This document shows positions 24,896 to 33,448 of a DNA stretch of 64,000 nucleotides, piece after piece; position 1 is the first letter of the stretch; each line of letters begins with the position of its first letter. This stretch comes from an uncultured Halocynthiibacter sp. (GTDB taxonomy: Bacteria > Pseudomonadota > Alphaproteobacteria > Rhodobacterales > Rhodobacteraceae), in the NCBI GenBank assembly GCA_947503035.1, contig CANNCD010000008.1, positions 45,116-109,115 on the forward strand. Reading direction: 5' to 3'. The notes beneath the pieces are model-generated. The model did no database searches and was not told where the DNA came from. It saw only the letters and a program-made list of their open reading frames with translations. A program made the translations under genes and the position numbers.

Positions 24896-25990
24896 GTGAA
24901 AACAGGTGTGATGATTTGCGGCCACGGGTCGCGTAGCCAGGCTGCTGTTGATGAATTCGCGATCCTAGCTGAGAAACTTCCGTCCTATTTGCCGGATGAT
25001 TGGCAAACGGAATATGGCTATCTTGAATTTGCTAATCCCGTGATCCGCGACGGTTTGGACAAGCTTCGCGAAGGTGGGGCCGAACGCATTCTGGCCGTAC
25101 CGGGCATGTTGTTCGCCGCAATGCATGCCAAAAACGATATTCCAACGGTTCTGAACACCTATTCCGCGAAACACGGGATTGAGGTGAACTACGGTCGTGA
25201 ACTGGGCGTTGATCCTAAGATGATCGCCGCCGCCGCGGGCCGTGTCGAAGAGGCCGTTGAAAAGGCCAACAAAGAACAAGGCGACGTGCCCTTGTCCGAG
25301 ACCTGTCTTGTGGTCATCGGGCGCGGTGCATCCGACCCAGACGCCAACGGCAACGTGTCGAAAATTGCGCGTATGTTGTGGGAAGGCATGGGCTTTGGCT
25401 GGTGCGAGGTTGGCTATTCCGGTGTGACCTTCCCATTGGTTGAACCCTGTCTGAACCACGTTGCGCGCCTTGGCTATAAACGTGTCATCGTGTTCCCGTA
25501 TTTCCTTTTCACGGGCATTCTGATCGACCGGATTTATGGGTTCACCGACCAAGTCGCCGCAGAACATCCCGAGATCCATTTCGAAAAGGCCGGCTATCTG
25601 CGCGATCACCCTAAGGTCTTGGAAACATTCGCCGAACGCATCACCGAACAGGTGGGCGAGGTGCCTCCGCCGAACTGTGCGATGTGTAAATACCGCACGC
25701 AGGTTCTGGGGTTTGAGGCCGAAGTCGGCGCCGTCCAAGAAAGCCACCACCACCATGTCGAAGGGCAGGGCGCATCGGCCCCCGGCTCCAACGTCGAGGA
25801 TTGCGCGAAATGTGATACCTTCTGTACCGGTGTCTGTCGTTTGGATGGTGACCACGATCATCATCACCATCATGATCACGACCACAGTCATGATCACGGC
25901 CATCACCACCATCATGACCACGATCACGCGCACCCTGAATACCCCCATGCGAAACACCCGCATGGCCCAGAAAGCGCACGGAAAAAATGA
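24896..25990 (+). CDS. cbiX: Sirohydrochlorin cobaltochelatase CbiX, His-rich tail
   Basis: A 364-residue long-form CbiX with two chelatase half-domains: GVMICGHGSRSQAAVDEF at the start and CLVVIGRGASDPDANGN around residue 138. The metal site His of the first half is in GMLFAAMHAKNDIP. After the core, CAMCKYR and CAKCDTFCTGVC provide Cys for a possible Fe-S centre, followed by a tail of more than 20 His (HDHHHHHDHDHSHDHGHH and onward) likely to bind Co or Ni. It inserts Co early into sirohydrochlorin in known systems; here CobN (late insertion) is also present. GTG start; overlaps cobH by ATGA. Confidence 0.9.
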   Translation: MKTGVMICGHGSRSQAAVDEFAILAEKLPSYLPDDWQTEYGYLEFANPVIRDGLDKLREGGAERILAVPGMLFAAMHAKNDIPTVLNTYSAKHGIEVNYGRELGVDPKMIAAAAGRVEEAVEKANKEQGDVPLSETCLVVIGRGASDPDANGNVSKIARMLWEGMGFGWCEVGYSGVTFPLVEPCLNHVARLGYKRVIVFPYFLFTGILIDRIYGFTDQVAAEHPEIHFEKAGYLRDHPKVLETFAERITEQVGEVPPPNCAMCKYRTQVLGFEAEVGAVQESHHHHVEGQGASAPGSNVEDCAKCDTFCTGVCRLDGDHDHHHHHDHDHSHDHGHHHHHDHDHAHPEYPHAKHPHGPESARKK

Positions 25991-26658
25991 GCGAGGATAT
26001 CCTAACGGCATCGCGCCCCACGCTTCGCTATGAACGTGTGCCGTCCGAGATCTATCGTCAGAGCTTTGCGACGGTGCGGTCCGAGGCCAAGCTGGACCGT
26101 TTCGATGCGGGCATGCAGGCGCTTGCCATTCGGTTGATCCATTCCTGTGGCATGGTCGAAATCGCGGATCGTATCGCGTTTTCCCCGAATGCCTATGCGG
26201 CGGGGCATGAGGCATTGGTCGGTGGCGCGCCGATCCTGTGTGACTGTGAAATGGTCGGGGCGGGGATCATCCGTCGTTACCTTCCGGCGGACAATCAGGT
26301 CATCGTGACGTTGAACAACGAAACAGTTCCCGCGCGGGCCGCCGACATTGGCAACACCCGTTCTGCGGCTGCTGTTGAACTCTGGGCCGATCATCTTGAG
26401 GGTGCGGTGGTTGCCATCGGCAACGCGCCGACGGCTCTGTTCCATCTGCTCGAATTGATTGACGCGGGTGCGCCGAAACCTGCCGTTATCCTTGGCTTCC
26501 CCGTTGGATTTGTCGGTGCCGCCGAAAGCAAAGCCGAGCTTGCCACCCGTCCGCGCGACTGTGATTTTATCGCCCTGCGTGGCCGTCGTGGTGGATCAGC
26601 GATTGCGTCTGCTGCGGTGAACGCATTGGCCGCAGGCCTGCCCGAGGAACGCACATGA
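25987..26658 (+). CDS. cobH: Precorrin-8X methylmutase CobH
   Basis: Moves the C-11 methyl group to C-12, giving hydrogenobyrinic acid. In this 223-residue protein the catalytic His is in LIHSCGM, followed by LCDCEMVGAGI and TRSAAAVELW. GNAPTALFHLLELI and GFPVGFVGAAESK are the strongest family signatures. The ATG overlaps the cbiX stop and its own stop overlaps the cobL start, so expression is tightly coupled. Confidence 0.95.
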   Translation: MSEDILTASRPTLRYERVPSEIYRQSFATVRSEAKLDRFDAGMQALAIRLIHSCGMVEIADRIAFSPNAYAAGHEALVGGAPILCDCEMVGAGIIRRYLPADNQVIVTLNNETVPARAADIGNTRSAAAVELWADHLEGAVVAIGNAPTALFHLLELIDAGAPKPAVILGFPVGFVGAAESKAELATRPRDCDFIALRGRRGGSAIASAAVNALAAGLPEERT

Positions 26659-27854
26659 CACCGTGGTTGCATATCGTCGGCATCGGCGAAGACGGTATCG
26701 CAGGGCTAGCTCCCGCGACCCGCGCCGTTGTCGAGGCCGCCGAGGTGATCATTGGCGGCAAACGTCACCACGAATTGGTGGGCGATGTCGCCGCCGAACG
26801 GCTTGCGTGGCCGTCGCCCTTTGACACGTTGATTGACGCCCTGACCGAACGGCGCGGCCAACGGGTCGTGGTTTTGGCCACGGGCGATCCGCTTTGGTAT
26901 TCTGTGGGCGCGCGCATTGGCCGTGAAATTGACCCGTCCGAGATCGTCTATCATCCGCAGACCGGCGCGTTCCAATTGGCGTCCTCGCGGATGGGGTGGT
27001 CCATGGCAGACCTTGAAACCCTGACCGTGCATGGTCGCCCAGTCGAACAGATGATCGCGTTTATTCAACCTGATGTGCGTCTGTTGATCCTGACCACTGG
27101 CGCGGACACGCCAGCCCAGATCGCGGCGTTTCTGACGGAACGGGGCTTTGGCCAATCCAAGATGACGGTTCTGGCCAATATGGGCGGCGCGGACGAGGCT
27201 CGTTTTGATGGCGTCGCCGAGGGTTGGAACCACGACGTGCCGCCGTTCAACACGCTTGCCGTGGAATGTATTGCGGCCACCGACGCGGCCCTGATGCCAC
27301 GAGTGCCGGGTCTGCCGGATGACATGTTCGAACACGACGGCACCATGACCAAACAAGAGGTCCGCGCCGTGACCTTGGCAAAACTCATGCCCATGCGTGG
27401 CGCGTTGCTTTGGGACGTTGGTACCGGCTGTGGCTCGGTTGCGGTCGAATGGATGCGCGCCGCGCGGTATACCCGCGCGATTGGGATTGAGCCCCGCGCG
27501 GATCGTCGCGCCATGGCTGCGGCGAATGCGCTTGCGCTTGGGGTGCCGAAACTGGAATTGGTGGACGGCAAAGTCCCCGAGGCCCTGACCGATCTGCCTG
27601 CGCCCGACGCGATTTTCATCGGCGGTGGGTTCAGCCGCGAAACCTTCGATGCCGCATGGTCCGCTCTGCGTCCGCTGGGTCGTTTGGTCGCCAATGCCGT
27701 AACCCTCGAGAGCGAGATCGAGATGATCGCGCTTCATAAAGAATTCGGTGGGGATTTGGTGAAAATCGCCATCAACCGCGCGTCGCCCGTGGGGCCGCGC
27801 ACAGGGTGGCGGCCGAATATGCCCGTCACCCAATGGAGCCTGATTAAACGATGA
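26655..27854 (+). CDS. cobL: Precorrin-6Y C5,15-methyltransferase CobL
   Basis: A 399-residue bifunctional enzyme. The N-terminal CbiE-like domain (about 1-200) has HIVGIGEDGIAGL, VIIGGKRHHEL and LATGDPLWYSVG; the C-terminal CbiT-like domain carries the SAM-binding WDVGTGCGSVAVEWMRAA and IFIGGGFSRETFD. Together they methylate C-5 and C-15 and decarboxylate the acetate side chain. The domains are fused as in other aerobic-pathway CobL proteins. Four-nt overlaps with cobH and cobI. Confidence 0.95.
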   Translation: MTPWLHIVGIGEDGIAGLAPATRAVVEAAEVIIGGKRHHELVGDVAAERLAWPSPFDTLIDALTERRGQRVVVLATGDPLWYSVGARIGREIDPSEIVYHPQTGAFQLASSRMGWSMADLETLTVHGRPVEQMIAFIQPDVRLLILTTGADTPAQIAAFLTERGFGQSKMTVLANMGGADEARFDGVAEGWNHDVPPFNTLAVECIAATDAALMPRVPGLPDDMFEHDGTMTKQEVRAVTLAKLMPMRGALLWDVGTGCGSVAVEWMRAARYTRAIGIEPRADRRAMAAANALALGVPKLELVDGKVPEALTDLPAPDAIFIGGGFSRETFDAAWSALRPLGRLVANAVTLESEIEMIALHKEFGGDLVKIAINRASPVGPRTGWRPNMPVTQWSLIKR

Positions 27855-28552
27855 CTGGAACGCTTTATGGGATCGGCCTTGGGCCGGGGGATCCCGAATT
27901 GATGACGCTAAAGGCGGCGCGCCTGATCGCGGCTGCGCCTGTGGTGGCCTATCCGACCTTGGCCGGTGCCGACAGTTTTGCGCGCTCCATCGCGGCGGAA
28001 CATATCGCACCGGATGCGCGTGAGATCGTGATGGATGTCCCGATGACCGTGGCGCGCCAACCGGCGCAGGACGCCTATGACATTGGGGCCGATGCGATCC
28101 GTGCCGCCCTTTTGGCGGGTGATGATGTGGTGTGCCTCTGCGAGGGGGATCCGTTTTTCTATGGTTCCTTCATGTATCTCTATGCGCGTCTGTCTGACGA
28201 TTTCTCGGTCGAGGTTGTGCCTGGTGTCACGTCGATGACCGCCTGCGCGGGGGCGATGGGCATGCCGCTGGCCGCCCGCAACGAAGTGTTAACCGTGATC
28301 CCCGGCCCACTCGATGAAACCGCGATGCGCGCCCGTGTCGCCGCCTCTGATAGCGTGGTGATCATGAAGGTCGGACGTCATCTTGATAAAATTCGCCGCG
28401 TGCTTGAGGCCGAGGGCCTGACCGATCGCGCGGCCTATGTTGAACGTGCAAGCCTTGCGAACGAAGTCCGTTTACCGCTTGCCAAGGCTCCTGGGAAGGC
28501 GCCGTATTTTTCCATGATTTTGGTAACGAAAGGGGCTGATCCATGGCTTTGA
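27851..28552 (+). CDS. cobI: Precorrin-2 C20-methyltransferase CobI
   Basis: A 233-residue uroporphyrin-III-methylase-type SAM enzyme making precorrin-3A. LYGIGLGPGDPELMTLKAA is the SAM-loop start typical of CobI/CbiL, with VCLCEGDPFFYGSFMYL and VVPGVTSMTACAGAMG following. The position between cobL and the cobJ fusion, with short overlaps both sides (the next gene starts 10 nt before its stop), supports the assignment. Confidence 0.93.
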   Translation: MTGTLYGIGLGPGDPELMTLKAARLIAAAPVVAYPTLAGADSFARSIAAEHIAPDAREIVMDVPMTVARQPAQDAYDIGADAIRAALLAGDDVVCLCEGDPFFYGSFMYLYARLSDDFSVEVVPGVTSMTACAGAMGMPLAARNEVLTVIPGPLDETAMRARVAASDSVVIMKVGRHLDKIRRVLEAEGLTDRAAYVERASLANEVRLPLAKAPGKAPYFSMILVTKGADPWL

Positions 28553-30357
28553 AACCAGAGATATCGCCTGTTGTAATCTGCCTGTCCCGTTCGGGCGAGG
28601 CGACCGCGCATAAGGTTGCGAAAGTGTTGAACGCGCAGGTTCACGGCCGCGAAGGTCGCGTTGATGTGGCGGATGCATTTTTCCCGAATGCGCTTGATTA
28701 TGTGCGCACTTTGTTTGCGGCGGGCACGCCGGTTGTGGGTGTCTGTGCCAGCGGCATTTTGATCCGCGCCGTTGCCCCCGTTCTGGCCGACAAAACGACT
28801 GAGCCCCCCGTGGTGTCCATCTCCGATGACGGCGCGGTTGTGGTGCCATTGCTTGGCGGTCACCGCGGTGCGAACCGGATTGCGTCAACCCTTGCGACGG
28901 CGCTGAATGCGACCGCTGCTGTGACGACGGCTGGCGATGTGGCCATGGGCGTCGCGCTGGACGAGCCCCCCGTTGGCTATCGTCTGGCGAACCCCGAACA
29001 TGCGAAACCCGTGATGGCGTCTTTGCTCTCTGGTGCATCGGCACAGATCATCGGCGACAACATCTTTGATCTTTCTTCGGACCCCGAAGGGGCCGTCGCG
29101 CTTCGCGTGAGCGAAGCGCCAGCCGAGCGAAGCGAGGCCTCCTTGGCCTATCATCCGACCCAGTTCGCGTTGGGTGTGGGCTGTGCGCGCAACGCCGACC
29201 CAGAAGAACTTTGGGAGCTGGTTCAAAAATCCCTATCCGATGCGAACATCGCGCCGGAATGTATCGCCTCGGTCAATTCCATCGATCTCAAGGGCGATGA
29301 GCCCGCAATGAACGAAGTTGCTCGCCGTCTTGGTGTGCCCCTTCGTCTGTTCACCGCAGCCGAGCTTGAGGCCGAGACACCGCGCCTTAAGAACCCATCC
29401 GATGTGGTCTTTGCCGAGGTCGGCACACATGGCGTTTCCGAAGGCTCCGCTCTTGCCGCCGCAGGGTCCGACGCGACGCTTGTCATCGAGAAACAAAAGA
29501 CCAAGAACGCGACCTGCGCCGTGGCGCGTGCAAGCGCTCCGATCACCGATCACGCGGGACGTTCCCGCGGTCGTCTATCCATCGTCGGCATCGGTCCAGG
29601 TCAACACAGCTGGCGCACGCCCGAGGCCAGCACCCTGATAGCCGAGGCAGAAGAGCTTGTCGGTTATGGTCTTTATATCGATCTTCTTGGCCCGCTTGCC
29701 TCGGGCAAAACCCGTTCCGATTTCCCGTTGGGCGGCGAAGAGGACCGCTGTCGCTTTGCGCTGGAACAGGCCGCCAAGGGTAAAAATGTTGCCCTGATTT
29801 GTTCCGGCGATGCTGGCATCTACGCCATGGGTGCGTTGGTGTTTGAACTCTTGGATCGCGCCCCCGAGGACATGGGTGTTTCCGATGCCGCGCACCGTGT
29901 GGACGTGGTGTCGACCCCTGGTGTGTCCGCGTTGCAAGGCGCCGCCGCGCGCGCCGGTGCGCCGCTTGGGCATGACTTCTGTGCGATCTCATTGTCTGAC
30001 CTTTTGACCCCGCGCGAAGACATCGTGAAACGTCTTCATGCCGCCGCCGAGGGCGACTTTGTCATTGCCTTCTACAACCCCGTGTCTATGCGTCGACGCA
30101 CCCTCTTGGCCGAGGCCCGCGATATTCTGTTGCAACACCGCCCAGCCGACACACCGGTGATGTTGGCGTCGTCCCTTGGCCGTCCAGAAGAACACGTGCG
30201 CTATCGCAAATTGTCCGAACTTGAGGTCGACGAGGTCGATATGTTGACCGTCGTTCTGATCGGCTCAAGTCACTCGAAACTCGCGCAGCTGGGCGAAGGT
30301 CCACGCATGTACACCCCCCGCGGCTATGCCCGTAAAATCGACGGAGATCTGTCATGA
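28543..30357 (+). CDS. cobJ: CbiG-CobJ fusion; precorrin-3B C17-methyltransferase
   Basis: A 604-residue fusion. Residues about 10-120 match the CbiG N-terminal domain (LFAAGTPVVGVCASGILIRAV region and LLGGHRGANRIA). Residues about 200-320 match CobE/CbiG C-terminal (LGVGCARNADPEELWELV, SIDLKGDEPAMNEVA). From about 345 a CobJ methyltransferase follows (LSIVGIGPGQHSWRTPEA, ALICSGDAGIYAMGALVFEL, VVSTPGVSALQGAAAR, FVIAFYNPVSMRR). CobJ contracts the corrin ring; CbiG opens the delta-lactone in the anaerobic route, so its role here is unclear. The linker near residue 190 contains a DNA palindrome. Confidence 0.9.
   Translation: MALKPEISPVVICLSRSGEATAHKVAKVLNAQVHGREGRVDVADAFFPNALDYVRTLFAAGTPVVGVCASGILIRAVAPVLADKTTEPPVVSISDDGAVVVPLLGGHRGANRIASTLATALNATAAVTTAGDVAMGVALDEPPVGYRLANPEHAKPVMASLLSGASAQIIGDNIFDLSSDPEGAVALRVSEAPAERSEASLAYHPTQFALGVGCARNADPEELWELVQKSLSDANIAPECIASVNSIDLKGDEPAMNEVARRLGVPLRLFTAAELEAETPRLKNPSDVVFAEVGTHGVSEGSALAAAGSDATLVIEKQKTKNATCAVARASAPITDHAGRSRGRLSIVGIGPGQHSWRTPEASTLIAEAEELVGYGLYIDLLGPLASGKTRSDFPLGGEEDRCRFALEQAAKGKNVALICSGDAGIYAMGALVFELLDRAPEDMGVSDAAHRVDVVSTPGVSALQGAAARAGAPLGHDFCAISLSDLLTPREDIVKRLHAAAEGDFVIAFYNPVSMRRRTLLAEARDILLQHRPADTPVMLASSLGRPEEHVRYRKLSELEVDEVDMLTVVLIGSSHSKLAQLGEGPRMYTPRGYARKIDGDLS
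29098..29119. repeat. Palindromic element inside cbiG/cobJ
   Basis: A perfect 9-bp inverted repeat GCGCTTCGC/GCGAAGCGC around GTGA, followed by a related GAGCGAAGCGAGG about 12 nt later. It encodes the linker peptide LRVSEAPAERSEAS between two domains and looks like an inserted small repeat that kept the frame. Confidence 0.5.
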
Positions 30358-31145
30358 CAGTCTACTTTATCGGCGCAGGCCCCGGTGACCCCGAACTTTT
30401 GACATTGAAGGCGCAGCGCGTCATCGGTGAATGCCCCGTGTGTTTGTATGCGGGCTCTCTTGTTCCGCCACAGGTCGTCGCATGTGCCCCCGAGGACGCG
30501 CGAGTGATGGACACCGCCCCCATGACATTGGACGACACCCACGCCGAGATTTTGGCCGCCCACAAGGCAGGCCAAAATGTCGCGCGTGTGCATTCGGGTG
30601 ACCCGTCGTTGTACGGTGCGATTGCCGAACAAATCCGCCGTTTGCGCGCCGATGATATCCCCTATGAGATCATCCCCGGCGTTCCTGCCTATGCCGCGAT
30701 GGCCGCGTCTTTGGGGCAGGAATTGACCATCCCCGAGATCGCCCAGTCAATCGTCCTGACCCGCGTGTCCATGCAGTCCACGTCGATGCCATCTGGTGAG
30801 ACGTTGGAGAATTTCGCCAAAACCGGCGCGACCCTTGCGATCCATTTGGGTGTGCGGAACATGCGCGAAATCGAACGCATTTTGACGCCGTACTATGGTG
30901 CCGATTGTCCGGTGGCCGTTGGGTATCGGGTTGGTTGGCCGGATGAAATGTTGCTTCGTGGCACCCTGTCCGACATCCGCAAAAAGGTCCGCGCAGAAAA
31001 GATCACCCGCACTGCGTTGATCCTTGTTGGTCCTGCCTTGGGATCGGTGCGCGACTTCAAAGATTCCGCGCTTTATGACCCCGAAATGCCGCACGTTCTG
31101 CGCCCCGTGAAAGGTGTCGATTTGGTTGAGCCAAATAACACCTAG
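30354..31145 (+). CDS. cobM: Precorrin-4 C11-methyltransferase CobM
   Basis: A 263-residue SAM-dependent methyltransferase making precorrin-5. The start VYFIGAGPGDPELLTLKAQR, CLYAGSLVPPQV, VHSGDPSLYGAIAEQIRRL and IIPGVPAYAAMAASLG are diagnostic of CobM/CbiF. LTRVSMQSTSMPSGETLENF is also typical. ATGA overlap with the preceding fusion gene; it is the last gene of the plus-strand cobalamin operon. No U-tract terminator was seen after it. Confidence 0.95.
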   Translation: MTVYFIGAGPGDPELLTLKAQRVIGECPVCLYAGSLVPPQVVACAPEDARVMDTAPMTLDDTHAEILAAHKAGQNVARVHSGDPSLYGAIAEQIRRLRADDIPYEIIPGVPAYAAMAASLGQELTIPEIAQSIVLTRVSMQSTSMPSGETLENFAKTGATLAIHLGVRNMREIERILTPYYGADCPVAVGYRVGWPDEMLLRGTLSDIRKKVRAEKITRTALILVGPALGSVRDFKDSALYDPEMPHVLRPVKGVDLVEPNNT

Positions 31146-31210
31146 GACAAAATGGCAACTTGACGTTAACCATGACTGTGCCAAGATCGGCATAGCTAAG
31201 GGGATATGCT

Positions 31211-31561
31211 ATGTCTGAATTTCTACCGAAAGAAGTCCGTCAAGGCCTTGAAATGGCGCGCAAACGTGCGCTGCGCAAGGCGTCGCGCCTGCGGGTGCAT
31301 ACGGATGACGAGATCTTTCCGATTCTTCGGTATTGGGACGATGGCTTTGCGCTTGATCCGGCGAATGCGCCGCATTTGCGCGGGCATGTGGACATCTATG
31401 ACGGCAGCCGTCATTTGTACCAGTGTCTGATCGTGGCCTCCGACTTGGAAGGCCCCGAAATGAAGTATGAATTCAAGCGCAGCACCAGCGCGGTGGATGC
31501 CGTGCCGTTGGATTACGAACGCGCGGCGGATGCGCCTGTGGCCCTTATTGGGCGCAGCTAG
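31211..31561 (+). CDS. Conserved hypothetical protein, 116 aa
   Basis: A soluble acidic protein with a basic N-terminal helix (KEVRQGLEMARKRALRKASRLRVH) and a C-terminal beta-rich half (HVDIYDGSRHLYQCLIVASD, MKYEFKRST). I do not recognise a named family. AAGGGG 8 nt before the ATG supports translation. It is 65 nt after cobM and probably has its own promoter. The stop faces the convergent patB-like gene across two hairpins. Confidence 0.6.
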   Translation: MSEFLPKEVRQGLEMARKRALRKASRLRVHTDDEIFPILRYWDDGFALDPANAPHLRGHVDIYDGSRHLYQCLIVASDLEGPEMKYEFKRSTSAVDAVPLDYERAADAPVALIGRS

Positions 31562-31585
31562 GACACCGATTTTACCGTCATGATT

Positions 31586-31658
31586 GGGCGCTGGACGTAT
31601 AACACGATCCCGCGCCCTACTGCTTGATACGCGTCGCCGGCCGCCGAAACAGCCGGCG
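31586..31658. terminator. Two hairpins between convergent genes
   Basis: First hairpin 31586-31617: GGGCGC/GCGCCC outer stem with inner GGACGT paired to ACG-ATCC (small bulge). Second 31635-31658: perfect CGCCGGC/GCCGGCG. Neither is followed by a T-run on either strand, so they may block readthrough or protect 3' ends rather than act as classic terminators. Confidence 0.4.
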
Positions 31659-31663
31659 CAGCA

Positions 31664-32833
31664 TTATTGCAAATCACCGAATGCCTTTTGCATCCGTTCG
31701 ACCGCCTCGATGACTCGGGCGCGTGGTGTGGCAAAGTTAAACCGAAGGAAATCATCGCCGCCCTTGCCGAATGTCGGCCCGTGGTTTGGCGCGATCTTGG
31801 CGCCCTTTTGCACGCGTTCGGTGAATTCGGGACGGGCCATACCTGTGCCGGAAAAATCAACCCAGCTGAGATACGTCGCCTCAAGCGTCATGGGCGATAG
31901 GCCAGGAATGGCGGCCAGACCGGTTTCCAGAATCTGGCGGTTGCCATTGAGGTACGTCACCAATTCATCGACCCACGCTGCGCCAGCGGGGCTATAGGCG
32001 GCCTCGGACATCTGCATGCCAAAGTTATTCCCGTGAATGCCAAGCCCACCGGCACAGCGTGAAAATTTGCCACGAAGATGGTCGTCGGCAATGATCACAT
32101 TGCCGGTTAATGTCGCGGCGATGTTGAATGTTTTCGTGGTCGCGGTCATCATCACCAAACGATCGGCGATGTTGTCGATTGCGGTCATCGGCGTATGCGT
32201 CGTGCCCTCGAACACCAGATCGTGGTGAATTTCGTCCGACACAAGGATCAGATCATGACGACGTGCGAAATCAGCAACCTGTTCAAGTTCCGCGCGCGTC
32301 CAAACACGGCCACCCGGATTGTGCGGTGAACAGAGGATGACCATCTTTTCATTGCCGGTCATCTGCGCATCATAGGCATCAAAATTCATCTCATACCGGC
32401 CGTCATTTAGCGCCAACGGACATTCGACCAATTCACGACCCGCCGCTTTGATCACCTTGGCAAACGCATGATAGACAGGCGTGAACAGCACCACCCCATC
32501 GCCCGGATTGGTAAAGGCATTCACACACAGGCCGGTGCCGTTGACCAGCCCATGCACAGTGAAAATGTGGTTCGGATCGACGGTCCAGTTGTGGCGTTCC
32601 TGCATCCACCAACACACCGCGTCAATCGCAGACGCCTGTTCGCCGTAATAGCCATAGACTCCGGTTTTCTGCATATTCGCGATCACGTCACGCACAACGT
32701 GGGGCGGGCGGAAATCCATATCGGCCACCCACATCGACAGACCTTCCTCGGGGGACACACCATAGAGGGCCTCCATCGAGTCCCATTTCGCCGAATGGGT
32801 GCCGCGCCGGTCAATTACGTCGTCAAAATCCAT
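31664..32833 (-). CDS. patB: PatB/MalY-type cystathionine beta-lyase
   Basis: A 389-residue fold-type I PLP enzyme. FDDVIDRRGTHSAKWD and MWVADMDFRPPH are the characteristic PatB/MalY start; CSPHNPGGRVW, LVSDEIHHDLVF and ATTKTFNIA (PLP Lys) follow, and FLRFNFATPRARVIEAV holds the substrate Arg. It cleaves C-S bonds, for example cystathionine to homocysteine or cysteine conjugates to thiols. The second of two nearby ATGs is chosen: TAGGAG lies 6 nt upstream of it but touches the first. Exact substrate unknown. Confidence 0.88.
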   Translation of the reverse strand: MDFDDVIDRRGTHSAKWDSMEALYGVSPEEGLSMWVADMDFRPPHVVRDVIANMQKTGVYGYYGEQASAIDAVCWWMQERHNWTVDPNHIFTVHGLVNGTGLCVNAFTNPGDGVVLFTPVYHAFAKVIKAAGRELVECPLALNDGRYEMNFDAYDAQMTGNEKMVILCSPHNPGGRVWTRAELEQVADFARRHDLILVSDEIHHDLVFEGTTHTPMTAIDNIADRLVMMTATTKTFNIAATLTGNVIIADDHLRGKFSRCAGGLGIHGNNFGMQMSEAAYSPAGAAWVDELVTYLNGNRQILETGLAAIPGLSPMTLEATYLSWVDFSGTGMARPEFTERVQKGAKIAPNHGPTFGKGGDDFLRFNFATPRARVIEAVERMQKAFGDLQ

Positions 32834-32917
32834 GAACATCTCCTAATCTTTGGGCCGACGTTACGCGCATATTCCCAAAGTGCAAGAGGCGTTGCGCGAA
32901 TGCGCGTAATCGCCTAA

Positions 32918-33448
32918 ATGATGCCTATGAGCATTCGACCGATCCTGATCCACCCCGACCCACGCCTTAAGAAGGTTGCCGCCCCGATTGAGGGCCTAAC
33001 CGACCAGTTGAAAAAGCTGGCTGAGGATATGCTTGAAACCATGTATGACGCGCCGGGCATTGGTCTGGCTGCGCCGCAAATTGGTGTGTCGCAACGCCTT
33101 ATTGTCATGGATTGCGTCAAGGACGAAGACGCCGCCCCCGAACCCATGATCATGTTCAACCCCGAAGTGATCTGGGAAAGCGAAGCGCGTGGCGTTTATG
33201 ACGAAGGCTGTTTGTCGATCCCCGATCAATACGCCGAGGTCGAGCGCCCCGCCGAGGTTGCCGTCAAATGGATGGACATTGAGGGCGCCGAACGCGAGGT
33301 CAAAATGGATGCGCTTTGGGCAACTTGTGTGCAGCACGAGATCGACCACCTTGATGGCATTCTATTCATCGATCACCTGAAACCGATGAAACGTCAGATG
33401 ATCACCCGCAAGATGCAGAAACTCAAACGTGAAATGGCGCGCTCATGA
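32918..33448 (+). CDS. def: Peptide deformylase
   Basis: Removes the N-formyl group from nascent proteins. All three motifs are intact in this 176-residue protein: GIGLAAPQIG (motif 1), EGCLSIP with the metal-binding Cys (motif 2), and QHEIDHLDG with the catalytic Glu and two His ligands (motif 3). Several ATGs occur in the first four codons; the third (32927, MSIRPIL) fits the family best. Its stop overlaps the start of a second deformylase-like gene, then fmt. Confidence 0.96.
   Translation: MMPMSIRPILIHPDPRLKKVAAPIEGLTDQLKKLAEDMLETMYDAPGIGLAAPQIGVSQRLIVMDCVKDEDAAPEPMIMFNPEVIWESEARGVYDEGCLSIPDQYAEVERPAEVAVKWMDIEGAEREVKMDALWATCVQHEIDHLDGILFIDHLKPMKRQMITRKMQKLKREMARS

Noticed and set aside
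31146..31210. TTGACG-like promoter before the 116-aa protein
   Set aside because: No -10 hexamer at 16-18 nt spacing.
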